Shown here in pieces: positions 45,526 to 54,228 of a stretch of 64,000 bases of DNA (its first letter is position 1; the number at the start of each line of letters is the position of its first letter). Where the stretch lies: contig NZ_JADOTW010000003.1 of assembly GCF_015645095.1 (NCBI RefSeq), positions 117,974 to 181,973 on the forward strand, written 5' to 3'. The DNA is from Halomonas sp. 328. GTDB taxonomy: Bacteria; Pseudomonadota; Gammaproteobacteria; Pseudomonadales; Halomonadaceae. Below the pieces are notes generated by a model, which saw only the letters and a list, made by a program, of their open reading frames with translations, searched no databases and was not told where the DNA came from. Both the position numbers and the translations under genes were made by a program.

Positions 45526-47208
45526 ATGATCCTGCGCCTGGTTCCGCCCCTGATCGTCCTGCTGCTGGCCGGCCCCATCCTGGCCGGCCTGCTGATGGCG
45601 CTGCTGCCCGCCTTCGGCTACCTGCCGGCCCTCGGCGGCGATAGCCTGAGCCTCGCCCCCTGGCGGCAACTCTTCGACCAGCCCGGCATCTGGCGCTCCA
45701 TGGCGGTCAGCTTCGCCAGCGGCCTGGCCACGACCGCGGTCTCCCTGGCCATCGTGCTGCTGTTCCTGGCGGCGGCCAGCGGCAGCCGCCTGGATCGCTG
45801 GATCCGCCGCCTGGTCTCGCCGCTGCTCTCCCTTCCCCATGCCGCGGCGGCCTTCGGCCTGGCCTTCCTGATCGCTCCCTCCGGGCTGTTGCTGCGGCTG
45901 GTCTCTCCCGGCCTCACCGGCTGGGAGCGCCCGCCGGACCTGCTGATCGTCCAGGATCCCTGGGGGCTCTCGCTGATGGCCGGCCTGATCCTCAAGGAGG
46001 TGCCCTTCCTTCTGCTGATGAGCCTGGCGGCGCTGCCCCAGCTCGACCCCCAGCGGCGCCTGGCCATGGCCCGCTCCCTGGGCTATCGGCCGACCCTGGC
46101 CTGGTTCAAGGTGGTGGCGCCGGCCCTCTATCCGCTGATCCGTCTGCCGGTCTATGCGGTGATCGCCTACGCCTCCTCGGTGGTGGACGTGGCCCTGATC
46201 CTCGGCCCCACCCTGCCTCCGGTGCTCAGCGTGTCGATCCTGCAGTGGTTCAACGACCCGGACCTCGATCGCCGCTTCCTGGCCTCCGCCGGCGCCATCC
46301 TGCAGCTGGGCCTCACCGCCAGCGCCCTGCTCACCTGGTGGGGCCTGGAACGCCTCGGGGCCTGGCTGATGCGCGGCTGGATCGCCCGGGGTGGCCGCCG
46401 CCGCGGCGAGGTGCCGCTGCGCCTGGCCGGCCGCGGCCTGATCCTGCTGACCACCCTGACCGCCTTCGTCGGGCTGGCCAGCCTGGCCCTCAACTCGGTG
46501 GCCGCCTTCTGGCGCTTTCCCGAGGCCTGGCCCCAGGGGCTGACCCTGCAACACTGGCTCCGGGTGCTGCCGCAGCTCGCCGACCCGCTCGCCTCCACCG
46601 CCCTTATCGCCCTCGGCGCCACCCTGCTGGCCCTGGTGCTGGTGCTGGCCGCCCTGGAGAACGAGCAGCGCATCGGCCACCGCCCCTCCCGGGCGCTGTG
46701 GCTGCTCTATCTGCCACTGATCGTGCCGCAGATCGCCTTCCTGTTCGGCCTGGTGGTGGTCATGGAGTACCTGGGCACCCGTCCCCACCACGGCCTGGTG
46801 ATCTTCGGCCACCTGCTGTTCGTGCTGCCCTATGTCTACCTCTCCCTCGCCGAGGCCTACCGGCGCCTCGATCCGCGCTGGTCGCAGCTGGCCCGCACCC
46901 TGGGCGCCTCCCCCGGGTCGCTGTTCTGGCGGGTGCGCCTGCCCCTGCTGCTGGCCCCGATACTCACCGCCAGCGCCGTGGGCCTGGCGGTGAGCATCGG
47001 CCAGTACCTGCCCACCCAGTTGCTGGGCGCCGGACGCATCACCACCGTGACCACCGAGGCGGTGGCCCTGGCCGCCGGCGGCAACCGGCGCATCATCGGC
47101 GTCTGGGCCCTGGTCCAGGCCAGCCTGCCCCTGGTGGGCTTCACCCTGGCCGTGGGCCTGCCCCGGCTACTCTGGTCCCATCGACGCGGCATGCGAGACA
47201 CCCTATGA
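45526..47208 (+). CDS. ynjC: ABC transporter permease with two fused halves, YnjC-like
   Basis: The 560-residue membrane protein consists of two binding-protein-dependent permease domains (about 1-275 and 300-560), as in YnjC (about 511 residues in E. coli). Each has an EAA-type loop that docks the ATPase: LAMARSLGYRPTLAWFKVVAP (about 182-202) and SQLARTLGASPGSLFWRVRLP (about 452-472). The stop overlaps the ynjD start (ATGA). Confidence 0.9.
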   Translation: MILRLVPPLIVLLLAGPILAGLLMALLPAFGYLPALGGDSLSLAPWRQLFDQPGIWRSMAVSFASGLATTAVSLAIVLLFLAAASGSRLDRWIRRLVSPLLSLPHAAAAFGLAFLIAPSGLLLRLVSPGLTGWERPPDLLIVQDPWGLSLMAGLILKEVPFLLLMSLAALPQLDPQRRLAMARSLGYRPTLAWFKVVAPALYPLIRLPVYAVIAYASSVVDVALILGPTLPPVLSVSILQWFNDPDLDRRFLASAGAILQLGLTASALLTWWGLERLGAWLMRGWIARGGRRRGEVPLRLAGRGLILLTTLTAFVGLASLALNSVAAFWRFPEAWPQGLTLQHWLRVLPQLADPLASTALIALGATLLALVLVLAALENEQRIGHRPSRALWLLYLPLIVPQIAFLFGLVVVMEYLGTRPHHGLVIFGHLLFVLPYVYLSLAEAYRRLDPRWSQLARTLGASPGSLFWRVRLPLLLAPILTASAVGLAVSIGQYLPTQLLGAGRITTVTTEAVALAAGGNRRIIGVWALVQASLPLVGFTLAVGLPRLLWSHRRGMRDTL

Positions 47209-47840
47209 CCCAGACCCACCACCTCGCCCTCCATGACGTCTCCATCGCCCTCGACGGCGCCCTCCTGGTGGCACTGGATGCCCGGATCGGCCCCGGCGAG
47301 GTGCTTACCGTGATGGGCCCCTCGGGCTCCGGCAAGTCGACCCTGCTGGCCTACCTGGCGGGCTTCCTGGACGAGGCGTTCGCGGCCAGCGGCCAAGTGA
47401 TCCTGGATGGCGTCGCCATCCAGGGGCTGCCCGCCGAGCGGCGCGGCATCGGCCTGCTGTTCCAGGACCCGCTGCTCTTTCCCCACCTCTCGGTGGCCGA
47501 CAACCTGCGCTTCGGCCTGCCCCGCCACCGCCGCGACAAGCGCGCCCGGGTCGAGGCGGCCCTGGCCCATCTCGGTCTTGCGGACTTCGGGGATCGCGAC
47601 CCGGCGACCCTCTCCGGGGGCCAGAAGGCGCGGGTGGCACTGATGCGCCTGCTGCTCTCCGAGCCCAGGGCGGTACTGCTCGACGAGCCCTTCTCCAAGC
47701 TCGATACCCAGCTGCGCCAGGAGATGCGCGACTGGGTCTTCGAACACCTGCGCGAGGCGGGCCTGCCCAGCCTGCTGGTGACCCACGATCACCAGGACGC
47801 CGAGGCCGCCGGGGGGCGCCTGATCGAGCTCTCGGTTTGA
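47205..47840 (+). CDS. ynjD: ABC transporter ATPase, YnjD-like
   Basis: The 211-residue ATPase has Walker A GPSGSGKST at about 38-46, the signature LSGGQKARVAL near 134-144, Walker B AVLLDEPFSKLD and the switch His (LLVTHDH). It lacks the C-terminal regulatory domain of sugar-type ATPases, as expected for YnjD. It completes the importer with ynjB and ynjC. The transported substrate is not known; a phospholipid precursor is suggested by the linked ynjF. Confidence 0.9.
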   Translation: MTQTHHLALHDVSIALDGALLVALDARIGPGEVLTVMGPSGSGKSTLLAYLAGFLDEAFAASGQVILDGVAIQGLPAERRGIGLLFQDPLLFPHLSVADNLRFGLPRHRRDKRARVEAALAHLGLADFGDRDPATLSGGQKARVALMRLLLSEPRAVLLDEPFSKLDTQLRQEMRDWVFEHLREAGLPSLLVTHDHQDAEAAGGRLIELSV

Positions 47841-47953
47841 GGTCAGCGCTCGGCCGGGGGCTTCGTTCTCGGGAAGCGCCTCGATCGGCAGGATCGGATA
47901 GCGCACCGCCTGGAAGGCCTGGGCGATCAGGGTCGAGCAGATCACCCGGGACG

Positions 47954-48634
47954 TCAGTCGGCGAGACCGATCAGGCGTTCGGCCAGGCTCTCCAGGTCGG
48001 TAACCGTCAGGTCCGGCTCGCCCCCCCAGGGATCGAAGGGGGCCTCCGCCAGGCGCCGCACCCAGACCGCATGCAGGCCGGCATGGCGGGCACCGATCAC
48101 GTCGAAGGGGTTGCTGGAGACCAGCCAGGTGGCCTCCGCCGGGGCCTCCAGGCGGTAACGCAGATGGGCATAGACGGCGGGGTCGGGCTTGAAGCGCTTG
48201 ATCTCGTCGACGCTGACGATGTCGTCGAAGGCCTCGGCCAAGCCGGCCTGGGCCAGCAGCGCGGCCACCGTCTCCCGAGAACCGTTGGAGAAGGCCACGC
48301 AGGTGATGCCCGCCTGGCGCAGCCGCGCCAGGGCGGCGGCGGCCTCGGGATAGGCCGGCAGGCGGCCATAGTGGGTCATCAGGCGATCCAGCTGGAGCTC
48401 GCTGAGGGGGCCGCCGAAGGCGCGGTCGGTGAACTCCAGGGCCTCCCGGGTGCACTGGGCGAAATCCACGTAGGCGCCCATCAGGCCGCGGCGGAAGCTG
48501 TACTCCAGTTGCTTGTCCCGCCAGCGCTGGGAGAAGGCCAGGGCGCGATCGCCGAGCAGGTCCTCCAGCTCGGCGACCACCCCGTGGGGATCGATCAGGG
48601 TGCCATAGACATCGAAGGCGATAACCCGACGCAT
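47954..48634 (-). CDS. HAD-superfamily hydrolase, type II 2-haloacid dehalogenase-like
   Basis: The 226-residue protein has the nucleophile motif AFDVYGTLID (Asp8), the SNGS motif (FSNGSRET, about 109), the conserved Lys region (KRFKPDPAVY) and SSNPFDVIGA, all typical of (S)-2-haloacid dehalogenases. The real substrate may be a phosphate or haloacid. It converges with ynjD and lies downstream of the eutBC genes on the same strand with a 113-base gap. Confidence 0.87.
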   Translation of the reverse strand: MRRVIAFDVYGTLIDPHGVVAELEDLLGDRALAFSQRWRDKQLEYSFRRGLMGAYVDFAQCTREALEFTDRAFGGPLSELQLDRLMTHYGRLPAYPEAAAALARLRQAGITCVAFSNGSRETVAALLAQAGLAEAFDDIVSVDEIKRFKPDPAVYAHLRYRLEAPAEATWLVSSNPFDVIGARHAGLHAVWVRRLAEAPFDPWGGEPDLTVTDLESLAERLIGLAD

Positions 48635-48747
48635 AGGATGTGACTCCAGGACAGTACAGGGTGCCATCCAGCATGGGCCAGCCCCGGCTCCGTCTCAAGG
48701 CGGCCGGGTCACGCCCAATCAACCGAGCCCGGGCCGGGGCCCGAGAC

Positions 48748-49704
48748 TCAGTCGCCGACCCGGGCCAGGCGCGCCAGGGCGAAGTTGGCGATGGCGGTGT
48801 CCTGCACCCCGGTGCCGGTCAGGTCGCAGACGGTGATATCCCGGGGCGAACTGCGCAGCTCCCAGCCCTCGGCGATCACCCGCCCCAGTTCATAGACACG
48901 GAATGGCGGCTCGCCCCTCGCCGCCAGGGCCTTGAGCTCGCCGTTGCTCTCGCTCTGGGCCCGGCTATCGCAGACGAAGGCGCTGGCCAGGTGCAGCACC
49001 GACTCGTCCAGCTCCCGCTTGTCGGGGCCGTCCGAGCCCATGGCGGTGACATGCACCCCCTCGGGGAGCTCCCCGGCATGCAGGATGGGACGGCGCGATG
49101 GCGTAGTGGTGATCACGATATCCGCCGCGGCGCAGGCCGCGGCCACGCTGTCGTGGGCGCGGGCCTCGAGCCCCTGGCCCTCGAGGCAGCGAGTGAGGGC
49201 ATCGGCCGCCTCGTGGCGCCGCGCCCAGACGTCCACCCGCTCGATCGGCCTCACCAGGCGTAGCGCCTGCACCTGCAGCTCGGCCTGCTCGCCGGCGCCC
49301 AGTACCGCCACCCGACGGCTGTCGGGACGCGACAGGTGCTTGGCGGCGATGGCCCCGGCCAGGGCGGTGCGTATCGCGGTCAGGTAGCCCTCGTCGAAGA
49401 GCACCGCCTCCACCAGGCCGGTCCGGGCGGAGAGCACCAGCATCAGGCCATTGAGGCTGGGCAGCCCCAGCCCGGGGTTGTCGAAGAAGCCGGGGCTGAC
49501 CTTGATGGCGAAGCGCGCCGCGCCGCGGATATGGGCGGTCTTGACGTCCACCTCACCGTTGGCCTCCTCGATGGCCATGGAGAGGATCGGTGGCTGCACC
49601 ACCTCGCCGCGCCCCAGGGCGGCGAAACCGTCCTCCACCGCCGCCAGGGCCTCGAGGTCCAGGCCCACGGCCTGGCGAATCGCATCTCGATAGAAAAGCT
49701 GCAT
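48748..49704 (-). CDS. eutC: EutC-like protein, ornithine cyclodeaminase family
   Basis: The 318-residue protein belongs to the ornithine cyclodeaminase/mu-crystallin family: VDVKTAHIRGAARFAIKVSPGFF at the N-terminal domain, VAVLGAGEQAELQVQAL for NAD binding (about 133-149), and TAMGSDGPDKRELDESVL. In ectoine-degrading bacteria this gene follows eutB and is proposed to act in hydroxyectoine breakdown. AAGGAGGAG is directly upstream of the ATG at 49704. It follows eutB after 108 bases. Confidence 0.82.
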   Translation of the reverse strand: MQLFYRDAIRQAVGLDLEALAAVEDGFAALGRGEVVQPPILSMAIEEANGEVDVKTAHIRGAARFAIKVSPGFFDNPGLGLPSLNGLMLVLSARTGLVEAVLFDEGYLTAIRTALAGAIAAKHLSRPDSRRVAVLGAGEQAELQVQALRLVRPIERVDVWARRHEAADALTRCLEGQGLEARAHDSVAAACAAADIVITTTPSRRPILHAGELPEGVHVTAMGSDGPDKRELDESVLHLASAFVCDSRAQSESNGELKALAARGEPPFRVYELGRVIAEGWELRSSPRDITVCDLTGTGVQDTAIANFALARLARVGD

Positions 49705-49796
49705 CGCACTCCTCCTTTGCCAAACACAAAGCCGTCGCCAGAGTGACCCGCCGGCCGAGGGTCGCCACCAGGATAAGCGGCGCCGAGGGCCAGCAA

Positions 49797-49837
49797 GAGC
49801 CAAGCGTCATTATCAGGGACGAGAATGCCGAGCGCCC
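49797..49837. repeat. Partial copy C of the structured intergenic repeat
   Basis: These 41 bases match 54759-54799 with a single mismatch and contain the same imperfect hairpin (arms at 49808-49814 and 49821-49827). The outer stems of the full element are missing. The copy overlaps the end of eutB, supplying its last residues and stop codon. Confidence 0.8.
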
Positions 49838-50835
49838 CCTGAGCTGGCCAGGGCCCGGGCGCGATCGAAGGTCTCGAGCGATACCCCGTTGCCGGAGAGG
49901 ATCAGCGCCACCCGCTCGCCGCGGATCTCCAGCCCATGGGCCTCGATGGCCGCCAGGCCCACCGCCGCGGCGCCTTCCACCAGCAGCTTCTCCTCCTCCA
50001 GCAGGCGAACCATGGCCGCGGCGATGGCCGCCTCCGAGACCTGATAATGGTCGTCCATGACCCGTCGCACCAGGGCGAAGGTGCAGCGATTGTCGCGGCC
50101 GATGCCGCCACCCAGGGAGTCCGCCAGGCTCGCCACCTCTTCCACCTCGACGGGATGGCCGGCCCGCAGGCTCTCCCACATGGCCGCCCCCGCCGAGAGG
50201 CTGACCCCGGTGATCCGGGTGGCGGGGCGAATCGCCTTGATGGCGGCGCCGATACCGCCCAGCAGCCCGCCCCCGGAGAGCCCCACGATCACCCGATCGA
50301 GCGCCGGCTGGTCCTCCATCAGTTCCAGGCCGATGGTCGCCTGGCCGGCGACGATCCACGGATCGTCGAAGGGCGGGATCAGGGTCATGCCCTCCTCCGC
50401 CACCAGCCGCGCCACCTCCTCGAAGGCCGCGTCCTGGCTGGCACCACAGCGCCGCGCCTCGGCCCCCAGGTCACGGATGGCGGCGACCTTGTTGTCGGGC
50501 ACCAGGCTCGAGAGGCAGATCACCGCCGGAATCCCCAGCTCGGCGGCGGCATACGCCACCGCCCGGCCATGGTTGCCGGTGGAAGCGGTGGTCACGCCCC
50601 GGGCCAGGGCTTCCCGGCCATGGCGCTCGATCAGGGCACCGAGCATATGGGTGGCGCCACGCAGCTTGAAGGCGCCGGTGGGCTGGCAGGTCTCCAGCTT
50701 GAGATAGACCTCGGCGTCGAAGCGCCGCGACAGCGCCCGGGAGCGGACCAGGGGCGTGCGCACCACCCGGCCCGCCAAACGTCGGCGGGCGGCATAGATC
50801 ATCGCCAGGTCGATATCGGACTCGGATCGAGGCAT
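49813..50835 (-). CDS. eutB: EutB-like PLP-dependent threonine dehydratase-family enzyme
   Basis: The 340-residue fold-type II PLP enzyme has the PLP Lys57 in PTGAFKLRGA, the substrate loop TASTGNHGRAVAY (about 81-93) and the phosphate-binding GLSGGGLLGGIG (about 183-194). EutB is proposed to act on a hydroxylated diaminobutyrate intermediate from hydroxyectoine. GGGAGGTGA precedes ATG 50835. The last seven codons (GARHSRP) and stop come from a dispersed repeat, so the C-terminus is unlike relatives at that point. Confidence 0.83.
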   Translation of the reverse strand: MPRSESDIDLAMIYAARRRLAGRVVRTPLVRSRALSRRFDAEVYLKLETCQPTGAFKLRGATHMLGALIERHGREALARGVTTASTGNHGRAVAYAAAELGIPAVICLSSLVPDNKVAAIRDLGAEARRCGASQDAAFEEVARLVAEEGMTLIPPFDDPWIVAGQATIGLELMEDQPALDRVIVGLSGGGLLGGIGAAIKAIRPATRITGVSLSAGAAMWESLRAGHPVEVEEVASLADSLGGGIGRDNRCTFALVRRVMDDHYQVSEAAIAAAMVRLLEEEKLLVEGAAAVGLAAIEAHGLEIRGERVALILSGNGVSLETFDRARALASSGGARHSRP

Positions 50836-50911
50836 GGGCGATTCACCTCCCGGAAATGCTTTCAGTATGGCGATGCCGGGCAAAGCCGCCACCGGCGCTC
50901 GTCACCGTCAT

Positions 50912-50946
50912 AAAAAAGGCGCCGGGGGGAGCTCCCCCAGCGCCTG
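50912..50946 (-). terminator. Rho-independent terminator after doeD
   Basis: Reading the minus strand, GGCGC-T-GGGGGAG pairs with CTCCCCCCGGCGCC (one bulge) and is followed by a run of six T. It lies just after the doeD stop and separates doeCD transcription from eutBC. Confidence 0.85.
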
Positions 50947-50960
50947 CCTGCTTGCTCGGC

Positions 50961-52370
50961 TTAGCTGGCCTTGAGTTCGCCGCTGCGGGTCAGCTCGTCG
51001 GCCACCTTGTCGACGGCACGCTTGGCGCGGGCCACCACCTCGTCCACTTCGGCGCGGCTGATGGTCAGCGGCGGCGCGAAGCCGAGGATGTCTCCCTGGG
51101 GCATGGCCCGGGCGATCAGGTTCTCGTCCATGGCCGCGGCGGCGATGCGCGGGCCGATCTTGAGGGCCGGGTCGAAGTGCTCGCGCTTGGCCGGGTTGGC
51201 GGAGAACTCCAGGGCCGCCAGCAGGCCCACACCACGCACGTTGCCGACGATGGGGTGATCGCCGAAGGCGGCCTGCATCTGGCTCTGCAGGTAGGCACCG
51301 GTCTCGGCGGCGTTCTGGGTCAGGCCCTCCCGCTCGATGATCGCCAGGTTGGCGAGGCCAGCGGCACAGCCCAGGGCATGGCCGGAGTAGGTCCAGCCGT
51401 GGCCGATGGGGCCAAACTCGCCGGTGCCCTGTTCCAGCACCTGCCAGACACGATCGCCGACGATCACCCCGGAGAGCGGCTGGTAGGCGCTGGTCAGGCC
51501 CTTGGCGACGGTGATCAGGTCCGGCTTGATGCCGTAGTGGTGGCTGCCGAAGTCGGCGCCGATGCGCCCGAAGCCGCAGACCACTTCATCGGCAATCAGC
51601 AGGACGTCGTACTTGGCCAGCACCGCCTGGATCGCCTCCCAGTAGCCTTCCGGCGGCGGCACGATGCCGCCGGTGCCCAGCACCGGCTCGCCGATAAAGG
51701 CGGCCACGGTCTCGGGGCCCTCGGCGAGAATCATCTCTTCCAGTTTCTGGGCGCAGTAGGCGGAGAACTCCCGCTCGGTCATGCCCTGCTGCTCGGCGGC
51801 CCGGTGGTAGTAGTAGGGCGCTTCGGTGTGGCGGATGGTCTCGATGGGCAGATCGAAGTGATCGTGGAAGGCCTTGAGCCCGGTCAGGGAGCCGGAGGCG
51901 ATGCCCGAGCCGTGGTAGCCGCGCATCCGCGAGATCACCTTCTTCTTCTGCGGACGCCCCAGGACGTTGTTGTAGTAACGCACGATCTTCAGTTGGGTCT
52001 CGTTGGCGTCACTGCCGGACATGCCGTAGTAGACCTTGGACATGCCGGGGCCGGCCAGCTCGAGGATCTTCTCGGAGAGCTCGATCTGCGGCTCGTTGGA
52101 GTGGCCCACATAGGTGTGGTAGTAGGAGAGCTTCATGGCCTGCTCGTAGATGGCCTCCGCCACCTCGCTGCGGCCATAGCCGATGTTCACGCAGTAGAGC
52201 CCGGCGAAGCCGTCGATGAACTCGCGGCCGTCCTTGTCGACGATGGTGATGCCCTGACCGCCGGTGATCACCCGGCCCGGCGCATCGCCATGGGCGAAGT
52301 CGCGCAGGTGGGTGGAGGCGTGGAAGGTGACCTTGCGGTCGCGGTCGATCAGTTGCTGATGCAGGCTCAT
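50961..52370 (-). CDS. doeD: Diaminobutyrate transaminase of ectoine catabolism
   Basis: The 469-residue class III aminotransferase converts L-2,4-diaminobutyrate to aspartate semialdehyde, the step after DoeB. It has the PLP Lys at about 290 (VAKGLTSAY), the DEVVCGFGR motif at about 258-266 (LLIADEVVCGFG) and SGSDANETQLK. The class is shared with GabT-like enzymes; the neighbourhood (doeC, doeX, doeB, doeA) makes DoeD the best name. The family-like N-terminus begins at ATG 52370; a longer open frame upstream covers the structured element and is not used. Confidence 0.9.
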   Translation of the reverse strand: MSLHQQLIDRDRKVTFHASTHLRDFAHGDAPGRVITGGQGITIVDKDGREFIDGFAGLYCVNIGYGRSEVAEAIYEQAMKLSYYHTYVGHSNEPQIELSEKILELAGPGMSKVYYGMSGSDANETQLKIVRYYNNVLGRPQKKKVISRMRGYHGSGIASGSLTGLKAFHDHFDLPIETIRHTEAPYYYHRAAEQQGMTEREFSAYCAQKLEEMILAEGPETVAAFIGEPVLGTGGIVPPPEGYWEAIQAVLAKYDVLLIADEVVCGFGRIGADFGSHHYGIKPDLITVAKGLTSAYQPLSGVIVGDRVWQVLEQGTGEFGPIGHGWTYSGHALGCAAGLANLAIIEREGLTQNAAETGAYLQSQMQAAFGDHPIVGNVRGVGLLAALEFSANPAKREHFDPALKIGPRIAAAAMDENLIARAMPQGDILGFAPPLTISRAEVDEVVARAKRAVDKVADELTRSGELKAS

Positions 52371-52455
52371 GGCTGTTCTCTCTTGGCTAGGCTCCCCGGC
52401 GTCCCGCCGGGGAGAATGTTCATCGAATTCAATAAAACCACTCATCTCGAGGGCT

Positions 52456-52562
52456 CTGCGAGCGAAGACCAGACAAGGCGGATCTTGATGAGAACAGCGG
52501 AGTTTACGTTCTGTAAATGAGCATGTTCGAATCAAGAGCCAACGCCGTATGGCCGAGCGCAG
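52456..52562. repeat. Extended imperfect palindrome between doeC and doeD
   Basis: Nested arms pair outward from a hairpin TTTAC/GTAAA (52503-52507 with 52513-52517): GAAC 52492-52495 with GTTC 52525-52528, TCTTGAT 52483-52489 with ATCAAGA 52531-52537, GGCG 52477-52480 with CGCC 52543-52546, and CTGCG 52456-52460 with CGCAG 52558-52562. A symmetric GA/GA internal loop separates two stems. It can form a long RNA or cruciform hairpin and may reduce read-through from doeC to doeD. Confidence 0.65.
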
Positions 52563-52567
52563 CAAGC

Positions 52568-54037
52568 TCAACTACCAGAGACGGAGCCCAGGGCCCCCAG
52601 GCAGTAGTACTTGGTCTCCAGGTATTCGTCGATCCCGGTGTTGCCGCCCTCGCGGCCCAGCCCGGACTGCTTGACGCCGCCGAAGGGCACGGGGGGGCCG
52701 GTCATCTTCACCGAGTTGACGCTGACCATGCCGTATTCGAGGGCCCGAAGCAGCTTCCAGATACGGCGAATGTCATGGGTGTAGACATAGGCCGCCAGAC
52801 CATACTCGGTATCGTTGGCCAGCTCGATCACCTCGTCGTCATCGCCATAGGCGGTCACGCCGGCCACCGGAGCGAAGTTCTCCTCGCGCCACACCTTCAT
52901 CTTCGGCGTCACCCCGGTGAGCAGGGTGGGCACGAAAAAGTTGGGGCCCGGGGCCTGGGACTGGTCGCCGGCCACCAGGGTGGCGCCCTGGGAGAGGGCG
53001 TCGTCGACGATGGCCGAGGCCTTGTCCACCGCCTGGCCGTGGATCAGCGGGCCCAGGTCCACCTCCGGCTCCAGGCCGTTGCCCAGGGTCAGGGCCGCCA
53101 TGCGACTGGCGAAGTGGGCCACGAAGTCGTCATGGATCGACTCGTGGACCAGGATACGGTTGGCCGCCAGGCAGTCTTGCCCCGCGGTCTGGAACTTGGC
53201 CGCCACGGCGGCGAAGGCCGCCTCCCTGGGGTCCATGTCCGGGCCGACGATAAAGGGCGCGTTGCCGCCCAGCTCCAGGGAGACCCGCTTGACGGTAGGA
53301 GCGCTCTGTTCCAGCAACAGGCGTCCGACCCGGGTGGAGCCGGTGAACGACAGCGCCTTGACCCGTGCCTCGGCACACAGGATCTCCGATACCTCGGCGG
53401 GCTCGCCCAGCACCACATTGAAGATGCCGGCGGGGATCCCGGCGCGCTCGGCGAGCTCGGCCAGGGCCAGCGCCGAGAAGGGCGTCTCGCCGGCGGGCTT
53501 GACGATCACCGGGCAGCCGGCGGCCAGGGCCGCGGCGGCCTTGCGGGTGATCATCGCCAGCGGGAAGTTCCAGGGCGTGATCAGGGCGGCGATGCCCACC
53601 GGCTCCTTGAGGGTGCCCAGGGCGGCATTGGGAATATGGCTGGGAATGGTCTCGCCATAGGTGCGCTTGCCCTCCTCGGCGAACCAGCGCACGAAGCTGG
53701 CGCCATACTCCACCTCGCCGCGGGCGTCGGGCAGCGGCTTGCCCTGCTCCCGGGTCATGATGATGGCCAGGTCCTCGCGGTTGGCCTGAATCAGGTCGTA
53801 CCAGGCCAGCAGGCGCTCGCAGCGCTCGTCGGCGCGCAGCGCCCGCCAGTGCACGAAAGCGGCCTCGGCGGCATCCACGGCGCCGCGGATCTGCTCGGCT
53901 TCCAGCCAGGGAATATGCCCCAGGGTCTCGCCGGTGGCGGGATCCACCACGGCCTCCTCGCGGCCGCCATCGCCATGGGTCCACTTGCCGTTCACGTAGG
54001 CATGCTGGCGCAGTAGGCGCGGATCGTTGAGCTTCAT
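52568..54037 (-). CDS. doeC: Aspartate-semialdehyde dehydrogenase (aldehyde dehydrogenase family)
   Basis: The 489-residue aldehyde dehydrogenase oxidises aspartate semialdehyde to aspartate at the end of ectoine catabolism. It has the NAD motif TPWNFPLAMITRKAAAALAAGC (landmark near 152-173), FTGSTRVGR, catalytic Glu in LELGGNAPF (about 253-261) and catalytic Cys in GQDCLAAN at about 289. It resembles GabD succinate-semialdehyde dehydrogenases; the assignment as DoeC rests on its position next to doeD and doeX. Confidence 0.9.
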   Translation of the reverse strand: MKLNDPRLLRQHAYVNGKWTHGDGGREEAVVDPATGETLGHIPWLEAEQIRGAVDAAEAAFVHWRALRADERCERLLAWYDLIQANREDLAIIMTREQGKPLPDARGEVEYGASFVRWFAEEGKRTYGETIPSHIPNAALGTLKEPVGIAALITPWNFPLAMITRKAAAALAAGCPVIVKPAGETPFSALALAELAERAGIPAGIFNVVLGEPAEVSEILCAEARVKALSFTGSTRVGRLLLEQSAPTVKRVSLELGGNAPFIVGPDMDPREAAFAAVAAKFQTAGQDCLAANRILVHESIHDDFVAHFASRMAALTLGNGLEPEVDLGPLIHGQAVDKASAIVDDALSQGATLVAGDQSQAPGPNFFVPTLLTGVTPKMKVWREENFAPVAGVTAYGDDDEVIELANDTEYGLAAYVYTHDIRRIWKLLRALEYGMVSVNSVKMTGPPVPFGGVKQSGLGREGGNTGIDEYLETKYYCLGALGSVSGS

Positions 54038-54138
54038 GGGTCACCTCCCCTGACGACGTGGCGGCGGGCCGCCACGGTGGTCGAATCACGTCGACGGCAT
54101 CGAACCGTCCATGTGCTCAGGGTAAGGGCTAGGGGCGA

Positions 54139-54188
54139 GGGAGACTTTTCGATAGGGCCGCGGGATGATGCGGTTTTTTTTGTCTCCC
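54139..54188. promoter_or_regulatory. Nested inverted repeat with T8 run between doeX and doeC
   Basis: Outer arms GGGAGAC (54139-54145) and GTCTCCC (54182-54188) enclose an inner hairpin CCGC/GCGG (54158-54161, 54170-54173) followed by eight T on the plus strand. It lies in the doeC leader (minus strand). On the plus strand it looks like a terminator, although no plus-strand gene leads into it. It may be an operator or a leader structure. Confidence 0.4.
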
Positions 54189-54228
54189 GGCGGGCCACAG
54201 GAAGTTTTTCTGGGCCCGTCGACGAAGG

